From contig BCIK01000007.1 of the NCBI GenBank assembly GCA_039545295.1, positions 503,835-567,834 of the forward strand: a stretch of 64,000 bases of DNA. Direction: 5' to 3'. The notes beneath the pieces are model-generated. The model made no database searches. It was not told the origin of the DNA and worked only from the letters and a program-made list of their open reading frames with translations. Source of the stretch: Udeniomyces pyricola (taxonomy: Eukaryota; Basidiomycota; Tremellomycetes; Cystofilobasidiales; Mrakiaceae). The position numbers and the translations under genes were made by a program. This document shows positions 12,101 to 22,287 of this stretch, piece by piece; position 1 is the stretch's first letter; each line of letters opens with the position of its first letter.

Positions 12101-12137
<37 letters not shown>

Positions 12138-12757
12138 GCTGGTCCCACTCCCTCAACGTCGACGCCCCCCTCGTCCGCAAGCGGTACTTCGTCGTCGCCT
12201 CGTTCACTCTCGATGCAACAAGGTCCTCGTCGAACCGTCATCGAAGCTCCCGAGATCTTCACTCAGGATATCGTGACCGCACTGCCGTATCGGTACGGCG
12301 TGTTGGACGCCGAACCGTGTCATGGCATCATGCTCGATGCCGAACGTCTTATCCTGACTCACATCAATTCTGACGTGAGTCTTCTTCTTTTTTCTTTTCT
12401 TTTTTTTTTTTCGCTCTCGTGTGATCCATTGTTCTCTGGTTGTCCTTGATACATTTTTTTTTGTGTGTTGGAGCTACCGGGGGCGACCTCAGACGATCTC
12501 GTCGCCTCCACACGAAGGTCTCTCGACAACGTCCGGAGATTGACTCACGTGTCTTTTGAATCCCTCGGTACATTACTCGTTTGCATTTGATACTGATTCT
12601 TCTTCGTCTTCATTCCTCCATCATGCTCCTCTTCCCCTCCCCTTCCTTCCTCTCTCCCTTCTCCTTTTCTCTCTCTTTCGTCTATTCCCCGTATTCCGTC
12701 TTTCTATCCCCTTCCACGCAGGACACCGGTTGGAAATTCACCGTTCTCGCCATGTAA
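9870..12757 (+). CDS. F-box protein with long C-terminal region
   Basis: Six exons: 9870-9920, 10035-10303, 10411-10570, 10669-11507, 11687-12374 and 12722-12757, giving 680 residues. The N-terminus reads ITQLPAELLLH, then ILAFLPAHDLLTLQAVS across the first intron, a clear F-box that would bind Skp1 and make the protein a substrate receptor of an SCF ubiquitin ligase. The rest has alternating beta-strand-like stretches (FGLGPYLDVTLDP, LIVLLTRE, SFLLSGF, VISVDIGIGLTSFHLTI) that could be an irregular propeller, but I cannot name the substrate domain. Intron 1 (9921-10034) begins with GCAAGT, so it is a GC-AG intron; without it the F-box is interrupted. Exon 5 includes an ACT/GCT microsatellite coding poly-Thr then poly-Ala. 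The last exon supplies only 11 residues plus the stop, ending just before the C-run of the assembly gap. Confidence 0.82.
12042..12132 (+). repeat. Coding trinucleotide microsatellite (ACT)n-(GCT)n
   Basis: About nineteen ACT units, a single AAT break, two more ACT units and about nine GCT units lie within exon 5 of the F-box gene. They encode a run of threonines, one Asn and a run of alanines. All units are in frame, so length variation would not break the gene. Confidence 0.9.
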
Positions 12758-12776
12758 CCTTTGTTTCCCTTTTATG

Positions 12777-12828
<52 letters not shown>

Positions 12829-13818
12829 NNNNNNNNNNNNNNNNNNNNNNNNNNNNNNNNNNNNNNNNNNNNNNNNNNNNNNNNNNNNNNNNNNNNNNNN
12901 NNNNNNNNNNNNNNNNNNNNNNNNNNNNNNNNNNNNNNNNNNNNNNNNNNNNNNNNNNNNNNNNNNNNNNNNNNNNNNNNNNNNNNNNNNNNNNNNNNNN
13001 NNNNNNNNNNNNNNNNNNNNNNNNNNNNNNNNNNNNNNNNNNNNNNNNNNNNNNNNNNNNNNNNNNNNNNNNNNNNNNNNNNNNNNNNNNNNNNNNNNNN
13101 NNNNNNNNNNNNNNNNNNNNNNNNNNNNNNNNNNNNNNNNNNNNNNNNNNNNNNNNNNNNNNNNNNNNNNNNNNNNNNNNNNNNNNNNNNNNNNNNNNNN
13201 NNNNNNNNNNNNNNNNNNNNNNNNNNNNNNNNNNNNNNNNNNNNNNNNNNNNNNNNNNNNNNNNNNNNNNNNNNNNNNNNNNNNNNNNNNNNNNNNNNNN
13301 NNNNNNNNNNNNNNNNNNNNNNNNNNNNNNNNNNNNNNNNNNNNNNNNNNNNNNNNNNNNNNNNNNNNNNNNNNNNNNNNNNNNNNNNNNNNNNNNNNNN
13401 NNNNNNNNNNNNNNNNNNNNNNNNNNNNNNNNNNNNNNNNNNNGGGGGGGGGGCAAAGAGAGGAAGCAAGGCGTCAAATAACGAAAGAAGGAAAGTAAAA
13501 AAAAAAAAAACCCAAAAACAAAACAACGGATGCAACAAATGTAGAGTAAGAAAAACGAAGATGATCATGAGAACCCCGGAGAAAGAAAGGAAAGAAAAAC
13601 AACAAAGGACCCATCGCCTCTGCTCCGTTTTCCTTACGATTGGCGATATTACATTGAGACCAGCTCATGGGTGTTGTCAATCAGTGAAAAGGAAGAAGAG
13701 ATGAGAGCACGATCGAAGGTAAAGTGAGGAAAGGGAAAAGAGAAACGACCGAGCCAGGAGAGATACTGAGAAACAGAGCAAAGAATGCAATGACCTGCAC
13801 GACGATGGCTACAGTGTT
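12758..13818. other. Convergent intergenic region containing the assembly gap
   Basis: Between the stops of two converging genes. It contains a run of 51 C (12778-12828), 615 N (12829-13443), a run of 10 G, and an A/G-rich stretch to about 13600 that looks like untranslated 3' sequence. Nothing coding is supported, and what the gap hides cannot be known. Confidence 0.7.
12829..13443. other. Assembly gap of 615 N flanked by poly-C and poly-G
   Basis: The run of N is preceded directly by 51 C and followed directly by 10 G. Such flanks often arise where sequencing or scaffolding failed at homopolymers, so the stated gap length may not be the true one. Open frames here that translate to poly-Pro or poly-Gly are artefacts. 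Confidence 0.95.
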
Positions 13819-15877
13819 TCAAAGTGAAATTTCCAGCATGCCCTGATCGACTTCCAACTCTTCCAGGCCAAGCGATGCCAAGCTCGAAAGGAGTGCCTCG
13901 GTGTCGGCGTCTATCTTTTCCTCTCGTGACCTGAGGCCTCCTGAGACAAGAGGCGTCGGTTTTAGGCGCGACGAGGTCGTGGATTTGGAAGACGAGGGAA
14001 GAGTGGCGCGACTGGACCGAGGCAGGGGTTGAGTGGGCGTCAAGGTAGATGCAGGCTGACGAGAAGATGAGGTCGAAGGAAGCGTCGAGGTTGTCCTAGC
14101 GTTAAGATTTGTGGTCGCTGCGCTTGAGGGAGTTCGCATAGCTCGTGTCGTCGAGAGTGTGGAAGGTACAAGTGGACGAGTCGAGGTGGGACGGATCGTC
14201 GCTGTCGATGAGGTTGCGCCGGATGAAGCAGGTCGACGCATCGAGCTAGGAGGAGGAACATCAGCAGTGGCTCGTACTCGAGTACTGCTAGAATAAGGAG
14301 CTCGAGTTGCAGAGGAGGGAGCAAGACGGCCAGCTCGAAGGGCAGGTTTGGGTTCGGAAAAAGCCTTTGATGTAAGGACAGGCTTGGGAAGGTCCAGATT
14401 GGTGGAAGATGAAGATGGAACGGTAGGAGGACTCGAGAAGTTCAACCCAAACTCGCGATCGTCAGTGTCTGGATGTCGGGTGGGAGATATGAGCAGTCAC
14501 CGTAACAGACATGGTGAAACGGTAAGCCTACACGTCAAGGACGGATGCAACCAGACAGATGAAGAAGCCTGAATGGCATCGAGTAAACAAGGTCAGAGGG
14601 CAACGAACCAATATTCACGACTGGAAGGTCGTACGCCAACCAATCACTCTGTTTGAGATTGAACTGGATATCTGGCAAGGTCGACTCTGCATCGTCCTCG
14701 TTGTACATCGCAAGAAAGAACGGGGTCTGACGGATCCGGGCGCCGAGAGTCTTTCCATCGATCGTGTCGTACGGGAGGTTGAAGGGTTCGACTGGTGAAC
14801 GAGTGTTTACATGCACCGTTGTATTAGCCACAGGGCACAAAGAATCTGTAAGGAGAGAAACTAAATGACGGGTTATAACTGACTGAAGGCGCTAGGGGGC
14901 ATATACTCAATCTCGTCATCCTCGCTCTCTTCTTCCTCAGCCTCCTTCTCCTCGGTCACGCCACCTAAACCAACCAGTTCCCCCTCCTCGAGCTCAAACG
15001 AGAGGTCAGGTACCATGCCTCGACCTTCGGGCGTCGAAAAGTGCGCATCTTTGGTTCCGGTTCCGAGCGGGGTGCCATGAAGCTTAAGCGTCATGCTTCG
15101 CCTTCGCGTTCGACCAGCCGAAGGCAGCGGCGTTGCCGAGCCATTTTTCTGGCTTGCCGAAGGACGAGCTGGTGTCTGGAGGGCGACAGAGCGCTTGATG
15201 GAAGGTGTCTTGAGTTGGGTTGGCTGCGGCGCGTTACCGAGGAGAGAGTTGGAAGAGGTCGATCGCGTCACGTTGACACTGGGCTTTTGGGTCGTCGAGA
15301 ACGCGAGCGACTTGGAAGGTTGAAGGTAAGGAGTGCTCGAGTTGGTCTTGGTAGTACCAAATAATCGTTTTGGTTCTGTAGTTGAGTTGTGATGAGAAAA
15401 AGCAGGATACAAACCCCGTCAGCAAAGGGAGTGTGTGACGAGACGATACGACGCGTCGAGTCAGGATGCCATCGGCCTGTTGATCAGCTCCATCACGAAG
15501 CCATACAAAGAAATACATCGGATCTCTGATCGCTGACTGTGTTCAACGCCAGTAGCCCTATATGTCCCACACGTGAAGAAGAAAAAAACGAAAACGGACC
15601 CACCGATGAATTCCCCTTCTTCTCCTCCTTTCCCGCCTTTGGCCTTCTTCTCACCGCCTTTACCCGTTCGCGTCGTCATGGTCAACTTGTCCATGCCTCC
15701 TCCGCCGCCACCACCACCTGCGCCCTTTACCGTCGTACCGAATCCAGCGGGCTTTCCGACAGTCTTGAACCCTTGGGAGGAGAACCCGCCGAGGCCACGG
15801 GCAGGGGTCTTGTTGAGGGAGAGCGAACGGCCAAGGAGGTTCTCCTTGTCTTGGAAGTGAGACCGCGAGTGAAGCAT
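13819..15877 (-). CDS. cut2: Securin, inhibitor of separase
   Basis: Four exons, 15877-15604, 15375-14884, 14791-14609 and 14468-13819, give 532 residues. Securin binds and restrains separase until the APC/C degrades it at anaphase. The start region contains a KEN degron at residues 11-13 (FQDKENLLG), as in other securins. A long basic, Ser/Thr-rich segment leads to an acidic patch and DDEIEYMPP (about 244-252), matching the IEYMPP block that I recall from fission yeast Cut2. After it comes ARIRQTPFFLAMYNEDDAE and then DIQFNL, again in the Cut2 order, and the protein ends with a short hydrophobic-acidic tail. No clear RxxL destruction box was found near the N-terminus. The ATG chosen is the one just before the KEN box; an in-frame ATG lies upstream at 15952. 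Introns 1 to 3 are phase 1, and the third starts with GTTCGT. The domain order makes the call firm; overall sequence is poorly conserved in this family. Confidence 0.82.
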
Positions 15878-16850
15878 GTGTTGACACAGATGGGAGAGTG
15901 GAGGAGGAAGGGAGAAGGGCGGAAGTGTCTGAAACAGAAAAGAGAGGGGCAATGGGGGAAGGAGTTTGAGATGGAGCGGATGGGAAAGGGTGGCGCTTTG
16001 GACAGAGGGAAAGGGAGGTGCAAGTGAACGGAAGGAGGTTGTTGGCAGGGATGATATAACGGTGACGTGCGAGAAACGTTCGGACTGGTCAATGGGCGAG
16101 ACGTGAGACGTGAGACGTGAGACTATCGACTGTCATCGATCATCTCACTATGAACATGTGAACGTCAGGCTGTGACGTCCAGGCTGACACGTGTCTCATT
16201 TCATCATGCATCCATACATTCGTCTTCAGGTCCAAGTCACGCCTTGCAAGTCAAAGCTCAACTCGATACGCTATCCATCAGTCTTACTTGTGTTCATCAG
16301 AGTCCGGGCCTAACCGTCAACAGGATATAATCCACACTCGCCAATTTGCCCATCATGACTATGACTGCGCCCAGGGGTTAGTCTATCGACATATATCATC
16401 CCGTATCATATCTGCCTGACCACATCCATCATCCCCTCCTTCATCTATTCTATCCCCCAAGCTCAATCATCTGTCCAGCACCTCCTTACTCCTGAGCTTT
16501 CTTGAGACTTTGGGGTGACTTTCCCGCGGTCGCCAAGTAGGTGAATTATGCTCGTTGTGCAAGCGAGCTCATCTTCGGGACTTGGAGTCATGCGGATGGC
16601 GAAATATCATGAGTTTCAACACTGCAAAGACAGACATAAGAGTAAGTAAAATATATGTATATATAAAGTTGACGGAAGAAAGCGATCGGTCAGTTGGGCC
16701 TTGAAAACGTGGTAAAAGCTTTGGGTCGAAGAAACGCCCTTCTTCCATGCTCACCTATGGCTCGACTCAATGATTCGAGTGACGACCCGCTACTACTGCT
16801 ACTCTAAACCTCCTCCCAACCTCTTCGGCTATCTCTCCAACCTGGATTCA
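15878..16850. other. Intergenic region upstream of securin, downstream of the SET gene
   Basis: It should hold the securin promoter (minus strand) and the 3' end of the SET gene. Visible features are a GAGACGT tandem repeat (16098-16123), TGACGT-type elements near 16172, and an AT-rich TATATATA stretch near 16650-16665. No coding exon is supported. Confidence 0.5.
16098..16123. repeat. Tandem repeat, 7-bp unit GAGACGT, about 3.7 copies
   Basis: Three full perfect copies and a partial fourth lie about 220 bases upstream of the securin start codon. Each junction forms ACGTGA, so the block could act as repeated binding sites for a bZIP or similar factor; that is inference. Confidence 0.7.
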
Positions 16851-17910
16851 TCATTTTCCCTCCTTGTCCGCCTCTGCCTTCAAATCCAATTCCCCCAACG
16901 CGGCGAATCTAGGATGAAGCTTCTTGACGTTGCCCTTCCACATGCCCCACTTCCTCCCTTCCTTCTCCCCACGGCAAACCTCAAGTTCTCTCTCTGCCTC
17001 AACGACCCACTTCTCGCCCTCGCTTTCGTCGCCCCAAGCGATACAGATCATAGCCATCATCGTCCTCGCGAACGCCCCCTCGACGACGAGTCCCTCCTCA
17101 TCGCATGCCTCGATAGTCTGTCGCATCTTGACGTAGGCCGACACTGCGTCAGTCGTGAAAACGGCATCAACGTATTCCTTGTTGATGGCGATTGTTTCGC
17201 GTCGTTCGTCAGAGGCAGCGGTCGACAACGGAGAGGTTAGGTCGGAAACCGGAGAGGCGCAGCAAGGGCAAGTGCAAGTGAAGTTGAACGAATTCAACAG
17301 ACGAGACTGACGGTCCGAGGCCGAGAGAAGAAGTCGAGTGGTCAGGTAGGAGATGGTCAATTCGGTTCCTGGAGGGATGACTTTGAGGGTGCGGATGTCG
17401 AGGCGGGAAGAAGTAGGATTCCAGAGGGCTTCACAATTGGGCGTGCAAGAATGGTTAAGCCTCGAAGCCGTCGGGAAAATGCCGCTTCTACGATGCCGTG
17501 AGAACGAGAAGAGCGTCAATAACAGAAACAAATCCGTCATTCAGTCAGAGATAAGTGTGCGCTCATGACAAAGATCCCCTAGGGATGCAAGCTACGCTGA
17601 GAAACATAACGACGTACTCTCCCTCACTCGCCGGCAAGACGTTGGTTTTGAATACGCCCATAACAACGCTAACATCCTTCTCCTCACTCCGACAGTTGGC
17701 TAAGCTCAGAAAGAGCCTCTGGTCGTCCTTGCTGAGTGCCCGGACTTTGGCCTGGAGCTCTTCGGGGTCGCGCGAGGCTTGGGAGAGGAGAAAAAGCGGC
17801 GCATCGGAGAGGATGACCGCCCCTCGAGGAAGAGTGACGTCGCGCGAAAAAAGAGATTCACCCGAGTCGGTTGTCGTCCGGAGCTCGTAAACGGAAGTTG
17901 GGGTAGCCAT
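16851..17910 (-). CDS. SET-domain protein (SMYD/SET5-like methyltransferase fold)
   Basis: Two exons, 17910-17618 and 17487-16851, give 309 residues. The N-terminal part (SGESLFSRDVTLPRGAVILSDAPLF) is the usual opening of a SET domain with its first strand. The S-adenosylmethionine pocket follows in FPTASRLNHSCTPNCEALWN, with the NHSC motif, and IPPGTELTISYL supplies the active-site tyrosine region. A Cys-rich post-SET segment (FTCTCPCCAS) would bind zinc, and a helical C-terminus follows. No MYND zinc finger interrupts the domain, unlike animal SMYD proteins. Such fungal proteins methylate lysines on histones or other proteins; the substrate here is unknown. The start at 17910 lies nine residues before the first SET strand, so there is no room for an added N-terminal domain. 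Splicing is GTACGT..TAG in phase 2. Confidence 0.85.
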
Positions 17911-18300
17911 GACAAGGTCGAGAGGGGGTTTTGGTTGGGTGTCTGATGCGCGATGAAGGTGATGATGCCGCAGGTCGACGCAAAGGTAATGCCGAATCCA
18001 GCCAAATCCAGCTCTCGGAAAAAGTCCAAATCACGACGGCAGGCGAGCCGAGGAGCACGTAACCAATATTACACCGCCTTTTCGATCTTACGCCTTTCAC
18101 ATGTCATGACAGCTGGTGAACCCCGCTGCAACTTCCCACTTTCGTGTCCCGTCCAAGCGATTCACGGCAACGGCATCTGACTATGGATTCCAAGCCATTA
18201 GGTCATGAATAAATACCCCAACAATCTCTCACAGCTTTCGTGCTTCTGCCTTAACCCAACTTGGCCAAGACATCATCTCCTTACGCCAACCTACGTAGCT
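17911..18300. other. Intergenic region between the DUF218 and SET genes
   Basis: Both neighbours are on the minus strand, so this holds the DUF218 3' end and the SET promoter. A minus-strand open frame from 18029 has a hydrophobic start but lacks support and overlaps the leader of the SET gene. Nothing else is supported. Confidence 0.4.
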
Positions 18301-20068
18301 TCAAGGCCGACGCGCCGAGTCGATCCACGGCAACTCGCCCTCGAATAGCTTCTGGTCCGCCGTCGAGCAGAAAGCGAGTAACGACTCCAGCTCGGGTGAA
18401 CTCTGACCGTAGGCATTCCAGCGAGCGAACCCATAACCTCGGCGACGCTTCTTGTCAAGCAGGAAGCTGTGACAACCGTAAGGATCATCCACAAAGGGGG
18501 CATAGCCGTACTTAAACTAGATCACGCATTCGAGACGAAACGTCAATAGAGTCACCAAACAAAGAGCCTAGGAATTCGAATCGTTGTATTTTCAAAGAGG
18601 AGACAAATCTGATAAGTCAACCAAAAAAAAAAAAAAAACATACCTCTCCCTCTCTAAACTCGGTAAGGTCTCCTTCGCGATCGATCCCCTCATACGCAAA
18701 GTGCTCCAGAGGAAACCTGATGGCAGCCCGGTGCAGCTCGACGAAGCGACGTTCTTTGACTCCAAAGCCAACGACTGTGATCTTGGCAGGATAGGAGCCG
18801 ACGACCTGCGTAGATCGCCCGTCCAGATTCAAGATATAACAAAAACAAGAAAAATAAAGTAATGCAATCCCAACTCCAATGTCAACATAGTTCTTCCTTA
18901 GGCTCCCCAGGGAATGACATGGGATGCTGGAGCAAAGCTCACCTGACGGAACCGGGCGATGGAAAAGATGAGGTTCTGGTAGGAATCCAGTGCGAATTCC
19001 TCGGTCGTCGCACGTTTGAACAATGGGGGCAGCGCCGAGGAGGCCACAGCGAGGCGGTGATAGGATGAAGCTTCAGTGTATAACGCCGACGGACGCGTCT
19101 GGCCTCCAGAAAAGACGAGGAGAGAAGAAGGATCATTGGTTGCAATTTGGGCTCTGACAACATAAATAAATAAAAAGAAGAAATGATGAGTGCGCATTGT
19201 GTACGTCAGTGGGAATCTAGCCGGCGAGCTCTCGGACATGATGTTGATCCTTCAACAGCTGGATTCAGTGACGATGCGCGCTCTCACCCTCGATTGATGT
19301 GTGCGTTGATAGCACGCAATGTTTCACCTCCATCGAGTTGAGCTGGTTCGAGTAGCCATTCGTGTTCCGAATTGCTGAGAGAGGGGTCGGAGCCGGTCCA
19401 GACTGCGTGGCTAAAGAGTCGTAGAGAGAAGCGCAGGGGAAGGAAGGCAAATGATGGCATGTCATGTATCAGCCAGATCATTTCTTGACAAACCCGAGAC
19501 CAGACCATCGACATCTCAAGTGTACTGGAGCTGATGACCTCACTCACCCGGCTACCATGATGAGATGTGACAGTCCAGCAAGCTCGCTGTCGAGCATGAC
19601 CGTCTGATCTAGGTGATGTTCTTTATACGATTGTTCACCTCGCGCCTGAGCTTCCGCTTTCGATATGAGATGTAAATGACCAAGGGCTCTAGATGAGCTG
19701 CACAAGCTCGTTTGATAGTTCACGGTGAGACTGAGTCCCAGCAGCGAGAGTAAGAGGGCCAGGGCAAAGTTGGTGATCCTTGAGCGAGCCCGCAGTCTGG
19801 ACGCGATGCCGGAGGGGCGACTTGTAGAGCCGATGCCTGCATTGGCGGCGAAGCTAGAGAAACCACCGTGAGATTGGCTAGGATATGAGAGTGAGGGAGT
19901 GGAAGAAGATGGCGAGGAGGATGAAGTGGAAAGGGAAGGCAGGAATGTTGAGAGGAAAGAAGTCGAGTGGCTGGTCCGACCAGCGGTTGTCCGTGAAAGG
20001 TCGTCCTTGGTGAAGCGGGGGAGGATAGGAGGCGAGCCGGAACGAGATGCGGGTTGGGAGCGAGCCAT
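18301..20068 (-). CDS. Membrane-anchored DUF218 (YdcF-like) protein
   Basis: Five exons, 20068-19548, 19410-19288, 19153-18943, 18805-18644 and 18516-18301, give 410 residues. A Ser-rich cytosolic N-terminus is followed by one membrane helix (ITNFALALLLSLLGLSLTV), so it is probably a type II membrane protein. The C-terminal domain matches the DUF218 pattern: LIMVAGHAVWTG, ETLRAINAHI, LLVFSGGQTRPSA with YTEASSYHRLA, FALDSYQNLIFSIARFR, and KITVVGFGVKERRFVELHRAAI. In bacteria this fold includes YdcF and SanA, linked to envelope biology; the fungal homologues are uncharacterised, so no reaction is claimed. An in-frame ATG at 20143 would add 25 residues; 20068 was preferred because the protein there begins MARSQPASRSGS. 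It is divergent from the ADC lyase gene. Confidence 0.8.
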
Positions 20069-20565
20069 GCGGACGTGAGAAGACAAGGGGTATACTAAGT
20101 CGCGAGTCGGAATGAGTAAGGGAGACGGTGGAGATCGAAGCAAGTGGCTACCGGCTAGTGGATGATGATAACTCGGTGAAACAAATTGCTGTATGGTGCA
20201 CGTCCTGGGCTCACGAGCTCACGCTCACGCCGCCGGCACGTAAAGGGAGGCCGAGGACGCGTTCATTTGATGATCAGCTTCCGGTAACTCCCTTTATCTC
20301 TTTCGCCCACGCTACGGACGCCGCCGAGAAACGTAAGGACTCCCTCCGGCTTGGATCAGTCATGATACCTGCTGATCTGCTCTCTACTACAGACATCATA
20401 TCGATCCCTCACCTGTCAGCTTGCACGTACTACCGCCGGCAGCCAACTGATACCTCCTCTGTCTCCATTGTCCTCTCTGACGTCTGACGTCTTCACTATC
20501 CCCTCTGACGTCTCCTCTGTCTCCCCCGTCTCATCTGTCTCCCTTGTCTAAGTCCTCTGTCACCT
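20069..20565. repeat. Divergent promoter region with CTGACGTC and CTCTGTC low-complexity repeats
   Basis: Between divergent starts. From about 20479 the sequence becomes a pyrimidine-rich string with several CTGACGTC elements and then CTCTGTCTCC-like units. The same low-complexity sequence runs on into the first exon of the ADC lyase gene, which blurs where translation starts. TGACGTC is a CRE/ATF-type site; activity is inference. Confidence 0.55.
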
Positions 20566-21971
20566 ATGCCCTCAATGTCACCCATGTCAGCTATATCACC
20601 CATGTCCCGAACGTCACCTATATCATCTACGTCGTCCTCCCTCTCTCCTCTATCTTCTCTCTCTCCTCTGTCCCCTGAGTCCCCTCTTTCCCCTCCATCA
20701 TTTGATCTCTTCACCACCCTGCGCTTTACGCCCACAACCTCCGTCTCATCCCCTCACCTCGACGCTACCTCCCAAATTCCCCTCTTCTCAGCCCATTTAA
20801 GCCGCCTTCGAGACGCCTCTGCCAGCTTGTTCCCGGCCCGTCAAGTGCACCCTCGAGAATGGTGGAGAAACGAGATTACTCAATCCATTCAAGGGCTCCT
20901 AAGCCGACTAGAAAACGGGCAAGGGGACAGCCGGTCGATGCGGGTTCGTCCTTCTCAGCCGTCTGTCAATACAGCGAGAGCATGATTGATCCGGTCACTG
21001 ATGCAACAACACGCCTCATTCTCTTGACCCTGCGAAACGTGCCTGGTATCCAGATCAAACTGATTGTTTCGTCATCTGATGAGGGTCCTCCGGTTCGAGC
21101 TGAAGGAGCCTGGTTACCCCCTAACACAAGTTTCGTCTACTCCTTCTTGTCCTTTCGTACCCTTGCCATTGATTACCATTCGTCGCAGTCACTCATACGC
21201 TCATCACATTCGACTCGTTGCAGCACCCTTCAACCCAAACCTCGACATCATCGAGACTGTTCCCAGAGACATTGAAACCCTGCCGAGAGTGGTTCTTCCC
21301 CAACAAAGTTTGGGACCCTTGACCCGGCAAGAGTCCGTTTGTCTACGATACAAAACAACCGATCGAGAGATTTACGATCGGTTCACCAAACTCATCAGTA
21401 CGTAACGCGAACGATTTCGGTTCATCGACCCAACAAACAGAAGGAGACAAAAATAAATAAATACAAAAGAACCCCTAAACTGTAGCGGTTGCCTCGAGTA
21501 TACTGATCTCATCAGACAAAAAAAAACTCTCTGGTTGGCCGCAACTATCGCATTTCACCTTCCTTGCTTCGATTACACCCCAACAAAAAAAAAACAGGCG
21601 ATCCATCACATCCACCCATGACCCTGCCACTTCTCTATACCGAAACAGGTCATATAACCGAAACGTCCATCTCCAACATCCTCTTCCTACCCCCTCGCAC
21701 GCCTTCATCTGACGACCAAGGGGAGGCGTCTCTCGAAACCAGCCGGACTTGGCTCACACCTGCTTCCACACCTGAGATCCCCTTCCTTCCAGGTCTCATG
21801 CGGTCCGAACTCTTGGCCCAAGGTCTCATCCACGAGCGGGTCATCACACTCTGCGATCTGAAGCGGTGGTCGGAGGCTAGTCAGGATGTGGGAGAAGAGA
21901 ATTCATTGAGGGTCGCTGCGTGCAACGCTTTGAGAGGCGTATGGGAGGTCAGATTAGAGGGTCTAGCATAG
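20566..21971 (+). CDS. ABZ2: 4-amino-4-deoxychorismate lyase (PLP class IV aminotransferase fold)
   Basis: Four exons, 20566-20943, 21054-21129, 21224-21397 and 21598-21971, give 333 residues. The enzyme removes pyruvate from aminodeoxychorismate to give p-aminobenzoate for folate. FDLFTTLRFTP is the usual first strand, FSAHLSRLRDASASLF the H..RL..SA region, MRIKLIVSS the central strand, and ETGHITETSISNILFLPP the cofactor-binding E.S..N motif. FLPGLMRSELLAQG is the PG..R motif. The N-terminal 40 residues are Met/Ser/Pro repeats (SPMS, SPLS) drawn from the low-complexity DNA upstream, so the start is uncertain. Intron 1 begins GTTCGT and intron 2 GTTTCG, both unusual donors; the model is supported by intact motifs on either side. 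The opposite strand gives no better model. Confidence 0.82.
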
Positions 21972-22287
21972 ACTATAGAATATACACAAAAAAAAGAACG
22001 AGGAAGGAACCGAGACATGGGCCGAAAAGTCACAAGAGAAGATATCACTACAAGAAAATCAAAGGCAGAAAAAAAAAAAAAAGGACGAAAGAGAGAGGAA
22101 AGCAGGACACTCGTTGATGCATCTAGTCAAAAGCGGATCAAGACCGATCCCCAGTACCTCGACCCACGATGCTCACTTGCTTAAGGTTCTTGTGGAGGCT
22201 CAACCCCCAACATCAGATCGATCAGTCAGTCTAGTCCAAGGTCAAGTTTCAAAAAAACTAATTGAAAAATCAAACAGATATGTCCCT
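21972..22287. other. Convergent intergenic region
   Basis: This lies between the stops of the ADC lyase gene (plus) and the zinc-cluster factor gene (minus). It is A-rich on the plus strand with several A-runs (21978-21996, 22070-22082), as expected of 3' untranslated and polyadenylation sequence. No gene is seen. Confidence 0.5.

Noticed and set aside
12704..13568. Open frames through the gap translating to poly-Pro and poly-Gly
   Set aside because: They consist of homopolymer flanks and N.
18029..18100. Minus-strand starts before the SET gene with hydrophobic segments
   Set aside because: The frames run into the SET exon in the wrong frame and no splice joins them; the SET domain begins right after 17910.
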